Under the pieces are notes generated by a model. That model made no database searches and was not told the origin of the DNA. It worked only from the letters and a program-made list of their open reading frames with translations. A stretch of DNA of 64,000 bases. It comes from Dermatemys mawii. Taxonomy: Eukaryota > Chordata > Testudines > Dermatemydidae. Below are positions 63,417 to 64,000 of the stretch, piece by piece. The translations under genes and the position numbers were made by a program. Numbering within the stretch: the stretch's first letter is position 1; every line of letters starts with the position of its first letter. The stretch lies in the NCBI GenBank assembly GCA_007922305.1, contig ML677373.1, positions 14,328,016 to 14,392,015 of the forward strand, written 5' to 3'.

Positions 63417-64000
63417 ATTATATTTCTGTTGGTGCCAAATGTTTTCTTCCTTTTGTGTAATAAAAAAAAATACCAATTAAAAACAAACAAAAAACCCTCT
63501 GTATTTTCAAATGGCACTGGGTAAAAATTTCCAAAGAAAGTTGAAAGAACCAGCTGGTTAAAGAGTGGTTAACCTATATCACGCTTACTTAAGCATATGT
63601 TCTGCTTAGGTAAAAGCAATACATTGTGCAGAATCTATATGTATATTATATTTTATTAAATTAATTGACTCTAGTATTGCGGGATGTAGTACATTTTGTG
63701 ACTAAAATCTTGTTTAATTTTCTTCTATTTTATGTATCTCAGAATATTTCTGAGATAAGGTTTGGGGTTTATGGACATTTTAACATAAAAATACATATTT
63801 AATCCTTTTTTTTGTTTTCGTTTGGTTTGGTTTTTTTGCAAAGCACAGGGTATAGCCAATTAGTGCATTACAGAGGAAATATATCCCACAGTCAACGAGG
63901 GAGAAGAATAATTTTGAACTGTAATGTTACCTTCCCCTCCCCGCTTAAACTTAATAGTTTGCTGTGGAAAATAGAATTCCATTGCATCTGTAAAATAATC
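63417..64000 (+). other. CACNA1G: CACNA1G 3' UTR and flank
   Basis: AT-rich sequence follows the stop codon. A canonical AATAAA lies at 63459-63464, only 43 bases after the stop, with an A-rich stretch behind it that could be templated DNA. Further AT-rich stretches follow (for example near 63640-63660), so the true polyadenylation site may lie later or past the window end. No downstream gene is visible. Confidence 0.6.
63459..63464 (+). promoter_or_regulatory. Candidate polyadenylation signal AATAAA
   Basis: A perfect AATAAA hexamer 43 bases after the CACNA1G stop codon, followed within 40 bases by a run of A and AC repeats. Use would give an unusually short 3' UTR, so this is only one candidate. 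Confidence 0.35.

Noticed and set aside
1..64000. CRISPR arrays, bacterial operons, riboswitches, rRNA or tRNA genes
   Set aside because: No regularly spaced direct repeats, no Shine-Dalgarno/operon arrangement and no tRNA cloverleaf noticed. The spliced gene structure is eukaryotic.

Overview
The window is vertebrate genomic DNA carrying the 3' half of one gene on the + strand: CACNA1G, encoding the T-type voltage-gated calcium channel alpha-1 subunit Cav3.1. Twenty exons with canonical AG/GT borders can be placed between 2039 and 63416. Their phases chain without a break from transmembrane segment S1 of repeat III, through repeat IV and the cytoplasmic C-terminus, to a TGA stop. That gives about 1160 residues in the longest form. 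The first half of the gene (repeats I-II and the II-III linker) lies before the window. Distinctive C-terminal stretches point to the G paralogue rather than H or I. I see no second protein-coding host gene.

Layout. 1-2038 is intron. 2039-25902 holds the seven exons of repeat III and the start of the III-IV linker. 29360-29410 is a small cassette-type exon in the linker. 35645-44740 holds the seven exons from the end of the linker through repeat IV into the proximal C-terminus. 47449-63416 holds five C-terminal exons, two of them symmetric cassette types. 63417 onward is 3' UTR and flank. Both pore loops carry aspartate at the selectivity position, as expected for the DD half of the T-type EEDD filter. 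The S4 helices of both repeats keep their arginine/lysine ladders.

Over 90% of the window is intron, and the introns are rich in transposon relics. These are a CR1 LINE, several MIR-type SINEs, three Penelope-like retroelement copies (two with exact 12-13 bp target duplications, one with a recognisable GIY-YIG endonuclease end), hAT-type DNA elements with 8-bp duplications, a mariner/Tigger-like fragment, a solo LTR with a 4-bp duplication, a second LTR-like element, and many copies of palindromic MITE-like families. CR1, abundant MIR-like SINEs, Penelope elements and these palindromes together suggest a sauropsid, most likely a turtle (a crocodilian is the main alternative). This is inference from repeat content and was not tested by a search.

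I found no new gene system. The points most worth a second look are the conserved alternative-splicing architecture of the channel (tandem donors at 25882/25903 and in-phase cassette exons) and the well-preserved Penelope and hAT insertions.
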